Source: Janthinobacterium lividum (GTDB taxonomy: Bacteria; Pseudomonadota; Gammaproteobacteria; Burkholderiales; Burkholderiaceae_D). From it: a DNA stretch of 64,000 bases. Shown here piece after piece: positions 61,798 to 64,000 of the stretch. The stretch spans positions 3,782,001-3,846,000 of the forward strand of contig NZ_CP075583.1 of the NCBI RefSeq assembly GCF_023509035.1, read 5' to 3'. Positions within the stretch are counted from its first letter, which is position 1. Each line of letters begins with the position of its first letter. The notes beneath the pieces were generated by a model that was not told the DNA's origin, did not search any database, and saw only the letters and a list, made by a program, of their open reading frames with translations. The translations under genes were made by a program, and so were the position numbers.

Positions 61798-62307
61798 ATG
61801 GCACAAGACAAGGAAACCGCGATCCTGGCGGGCGGCTGTTTCTGGGGCGTGCAAGACTTGCTGCGCCGTTATCCGGGCGTGATCGCCACGCGCGTGGGCT
61901 ACAGCGGCGGCGACGTGGCCAACGCCACCTACCGCAACCACGGCACGCATGCGGAAGCCATCGAGATCATTTTCGACCCGAACACCATCAGCTACCGTAA
62001 GATCCTGGAATTTTTCTTCCAGATCCATGACCCCAGCACGCCGGACCGCCAGGGCAATGACCGCGGCACGAGCTACCGCTCGGCCATCTTCTACACGAAC
62101 GAAAAGCAAAGACTGGTCGCCGAAGACACCATCCGCGACGTCGACGCCTCCGGCCTGTGGCCCGGCAAGGTGGTGACGGAAGTGGCGCCGGCCGGCCCGT
62201 TCTGGGAAGCGGAACCGGAGCACCAGGATTATTTGCAGCGCTTGCCACACGGCTATACCTGCCACTACATCCGGCCGGACTGGGTCTTGCCGCAGCGCGC
62301 GCAGTAA
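61798..62307 (+). CDS. msrA: Peptide-methionine (S)-S-oxide reductase
   Basis: 169 residues with catalytic GGCFWG (Cys 14), [30 protein letters not shown] and [16 protein letters not shown]. It reduces methionine-S-sulfoxide in oxidised proteins using thioredoxin. Single-domain form, no MsrB fusion. Confidence 0.96.
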   Translation: MAQDKETAILAGGCFWGVQDLLRRYPGVIATRVGYSGGDVANATYRNHGTHAEAIEIIFDPNTISYRKILEFFFQIHDPSTPDRQGNDRGTSYRSAIFYTNEKQRLVAEDTIRDVDASGLWPGKVVTEVAPAGPFWEAEPEHQDYLQRLPHGYTCHYIRPDWVLPQRAQ

Positions 62308-62333
62308 GCGAAGAGGTTGAGGGGGGAGCGGGC

Positions 62334-63152
62334 ATGCGTTACTGGCGCGTCGAGCGGCGGCAGGCGGAAGGGCAGCTGGACTTCGGGCGTGCCCTGGAGT
62401 TGATGGCGGCCATCGGCCATGCCGACGTGAATGCCGTCGCCGGGGCCATCCTGAAAACGGTCAGCACGGTCGCGCCCATTGCCCAGTGCACGATCTTTGC
62501 CTATGAATTTGGCAACCGCCCCCGCACTGTCGCCGTGGCCGACCGGCGCGGCGGCCGTTTCCTGCAAGACATTGCCGAGAGCTACGCGCGCCACTATTAC
62601 GCGCTCGATGGCAACCAGCGCGTGATTGCGCCGGCGCCGGGGCGGAAACTCGATCCCGCCATCGTGCTGCACCAGCAGGCCAGCGACGAGATCGATCATC
62701 CCGGCTACCGCGCCGTTTGCTACCAGAAACCGAATGTCTCGGACCGTTTATCCCTGCTGGTGCAGCCAGCCGGTGACATCTGGCTGTCCGTCAATTTCTA
62801 CCGCGACAGCAGCCAGGGCCAGTTCTTGCCCGGCGAAATCGCCGCCGTCGAAACCCTGTCGCCGCTGCTGGCGTATGCGGCGAAACACCACTACAGCCTG
62901 AAGGGCCAGCCCGCGCAGGGCGTCTCGCCCATGATGCTGGCCCGGTTGCGCCAGCATGGTCCGCAATTGAGCAAGCGCGAACTCGATGTGCTGCGCGGCG
63001 TGCTCGAAGGGCTGACGGCCGTGGAGATTGCCGACAGCATGGGCGTGCAGCCTTCCAGCGTCATCACCTATCAAAAGCGCGCGTATAAGCGCCTGGGCAT
63101 TTCCAGCCAGCGTCAATTGTTTGCGCTATGTCTGGGGCCGCCAGCGATATAG
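62334..63152 (+). CDS. LuxR-type transcriptional regulator
   Basis: About 272 residues. The C-terminal 65 residues are a LuxR HTH (LSKRELDVLRGVLEGLTAVE, IADSMGVQPSSVITYQKRAY). The N-terminal 190 residues look like a GAF-type or related sensing domain without the acyl-homoserine-lactone residues I would expect, so it is not a clear quorum-sensing receptor, and no luxI lies nearby. ATG 62334 follows GGGGAGC. Confidence 0.88.
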   Translation: MRYWRVERRQAEGQLDFGRALELMAAIGHADVNAVAGAILKTVSTVAPIAQCTIFAYEFGNRPRTVAVADRRGGRFLQDIAESYARHYYALDGNQRVIAPAPGRKLDPAIVLHQQASDEIDHPGYRAVCYQKPNVSDRLSLLVQPAGDIWLSVNFYRDSSQGQFLPGEIAAVETLSPLLAYAAKHHYSLKGQPAQGVSPMMLARLRQHGPQLSKRELDVLRGVLEGLTAVEIADSMGVQPSSVITYQKRAYKRLGISSQRQLFALCLGPPAI

Positions 63153-63369
63153 ATCGCTGGCTAAGCCCGCATGGCGTGTACAGCACAAAATTGCTGAAAT
63201 TCAAGGCAATAATGTGAGCATATTGGCACGAAAATAAGGGCTATGCTGTCGGCAGAGTGTTGATGCGCCGCTAAGTAACGGCCATCGGCAAGGCTGATAG
63301 CCAGTGCCTGTCGCCGCGTGCGATCTCGCCTTTTCATGGCTCAGGAATCATTCCCCGAAGGAGTCCATT

Positions 63370-63768
63370 GTGTCCTCAACTGAACTGAATGCGGTAGAAC
63401 ACGTCTATCTGATCGCCGGCAATCTCGGCCTGCCTGGCGCACCCATCCTGAATCTGGCCCTGTTTTACAATCCCGCTGACGGCAGCGTCAGCGGCGAAGC
63501 CCTGATCACGCAGTCGATCGCACCACCGAATGGCCGCGTGGTGATCCGTCCCGTCAGCGGTCCCGTGCACGGCCTGGGCATCGGCGGCGCCACGCGCGTC
63601 TTCAGCCTGAGCGGCGAATACGTGGTGTCCGTACCGCCACCGGCCATCGGCAGCTACCTTGCCAAGTTCGAGGCGACCTTTGTGACCGACAACAACTGGA
63701 GCGGCCACGGCTCCTTCATCTATGGCAACCAGAAGATCGACAACGTGCCCATCAAGAAACGCGGCTAG
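63370..63768 (+). CDS. DUF1842 family protein
   Basis: 132 residues from a GTG start with AAGGAG (63357-63362) 7 bases upstream. It shows the DUF1842 pattern: VYLIAGNLGLPGAPILNLAL, FYNPADGSVSGEALITQSIA and PPNGRVVIRPVSGPVHGLG. No signal peptide. The function of the family is unknown; members usually sit next to DUF1843 and related small proteins in Burkholderiales, and the gene after it here is cut by the window end. Confidence 0.85.
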   Translation: MSSTELNAVEHVYLIAGNLGLPGAPILNLALFYNPADGSVSGEALITQSIAPPNGRVVIRPVSGPVHGLGIGGATRVFSLSGEYVVSVPPPAIGSYLAKFEATFVTDNNWSGHGSFIYGNQKIDNVPIKKRG

Positions 63769-63789
63769 GCACGCTGGCTAGTTCTTTTG

Positions 63790-63826
63790 GCCAAAGGCTG
63801 TCCCTAAAATGGGGACAGTCTTTGGC
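63790..63826. terminator. Hairpin after the DUF1842 gene, possible terminator
   Basis: GCCAAAGGCTGTCCC (63790-63804) pairs with GGGACAGTCTTTGGC (63812-63826) with one G-T wobble. A TTCTTTT run precedes it rather than follows, so it would act better for minus-strand transcripts or as an attenuator. Confidence 0.5.
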
Positions 63827-63922
63827 GTAGTCGTCTGCATACTGTGTTGCAAGCCGGGATCACCCGGCAGCTCTTACCCAAGAACAACAACAAGGGGAGG
63901 GCGACACCTTATGGAGACAAGC

Positions 63923-64000
63923 ATGACCATCACCCAGGCGGCTCCCCCGCCATTTCCGCTACTACTGCGCCCGTTCCTGACGCGGCCACCGTCCAACTTG
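63923..64000 (+). CDS. 5' end of a gene cut by the window edge, probably frameshifted
   Basis: ATG 63923 has GGAG 6 bases upstream (an in-frame ATG at 63911 is an alternative). As read, the start is MTITQAAPPPFPLLLRPFL. Adding one C to the C5 run at 63944-63948 gives MTITQAAPPAISATTAPVPD, a more natural composition. Too short to name. Confidence 0.35.
   Translation, partial: MTITQAAPPPFPLLLRPFLTRPPSNL

Noticed and set aside
62334..63152. Quorum-sensing receptor
   Set aside because: LuxR HTH is present, but the N-terminal domain lacks the expected lactone-binding residues and no synthase gene is near.
63223..63230. TTGGCACG, resembling a sigma-54 -24 element
   Set aside because: No GC-type -12 element follows at the right distance.
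1..64000. tRNA, rRNA, CRISPR array, insertion sequence or phage region
   Set aside because: I read the gaps for cloverleaf ends, spaced repeats, terminal inverted repeats and transposase or integrase motifs and found none I could support by eye.

Overview
The window is a contiguous, GC-rich, densely coded chromosomal segment. Gene content points to a Burkholderiales betaproteobacterium, most plausibly Oxalobacteraceae (Janthinobacterium/Massilia/Duganella type). This is inferred from a Burkholderia-style gamma-alpha-beta FAD glucose dehydrogenase, a DUF1842 protein, an iron-sulfur photolyase and a Gram-negative stressosome linked to two-component kinases. I saw no rRNA, tRNA, CRISPR array, transposase or phage gene.

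Layout. 1-7.3 kb: a broken gene end, a class A penicillin-binding protein, an FeS photolyase, a pair of exported unknowns, a small monooxygenase, and azoR divergent from an HxlR regulator. 7.3-22.2 kb: carbon and redox functions with local regulators, namely AraC/GH3 lipoprotein, a DUF885 peptidase-like protein, an HpaR-like MarR regulator, a porin, the FAD-GDH complex, an Rrf2/flavoprotein pair, an SDR/LysR pair and a DUF4303 protein. 22.3-29.6 kb: a membrane phosphoesterase and a six-gene stressosome operon (RsbR, RsbS, RsbT, an RsbT-RsbX fusion, an RsbT-like domain fused to a hybrid kinase, and a REC-kinase-REC protein). 29.7-34.1 kb: a nitric-oxide module (NsrR-type operator, hemerythrin protein, Hmp), then DUF485-ActP acetate uptake and nsrR. 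34.3-39.8 kb: central carbon genes ppc, gap and pyk. 40.6-44.7 kb: a Fur-box-controlled sigma/anti-sigma/TonB-receptor siderophore cell-surface signalling set. 46.2-50.9 kb: a large MHYT-PAS hybrid kinase coupled to an HD-GYP regulator. 50.9-53.2 kb: a small accessory patch with a three-gene RES/Xre-type toxin-antitoxin operon and the relic of an aminoglycoside 6-phosphotransferase. 53.2-64 kb: a lipase-like lipoprotein, a DUF481 porin-like protein, a two-component system, DUF535, hemB, an MBL hydrolase, msrA, a LuxR regulator and DUF1842.

The regulatory logic is visible in several gaps: two perfect TTGAT-N4-ATCAA (FNR/Anr-type) sites, one ideally placed for ppc and one in the porin leader; an NsrR-type 11-1-11 operator over the -35 of the hemerythrin-hmp promoter; and a Fur box before the sigma factor.

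One quality warning: at least six genes, and possibly both window ends, carry single-base frameshifts, most at or next to runs of three to five G or C. I read these as homopolymer indels in the assembly, not real gene loss. The aminoglycoside kinase relic is different: it has a stop codon and has lost its catalytic core, so it is a true pseudogene.
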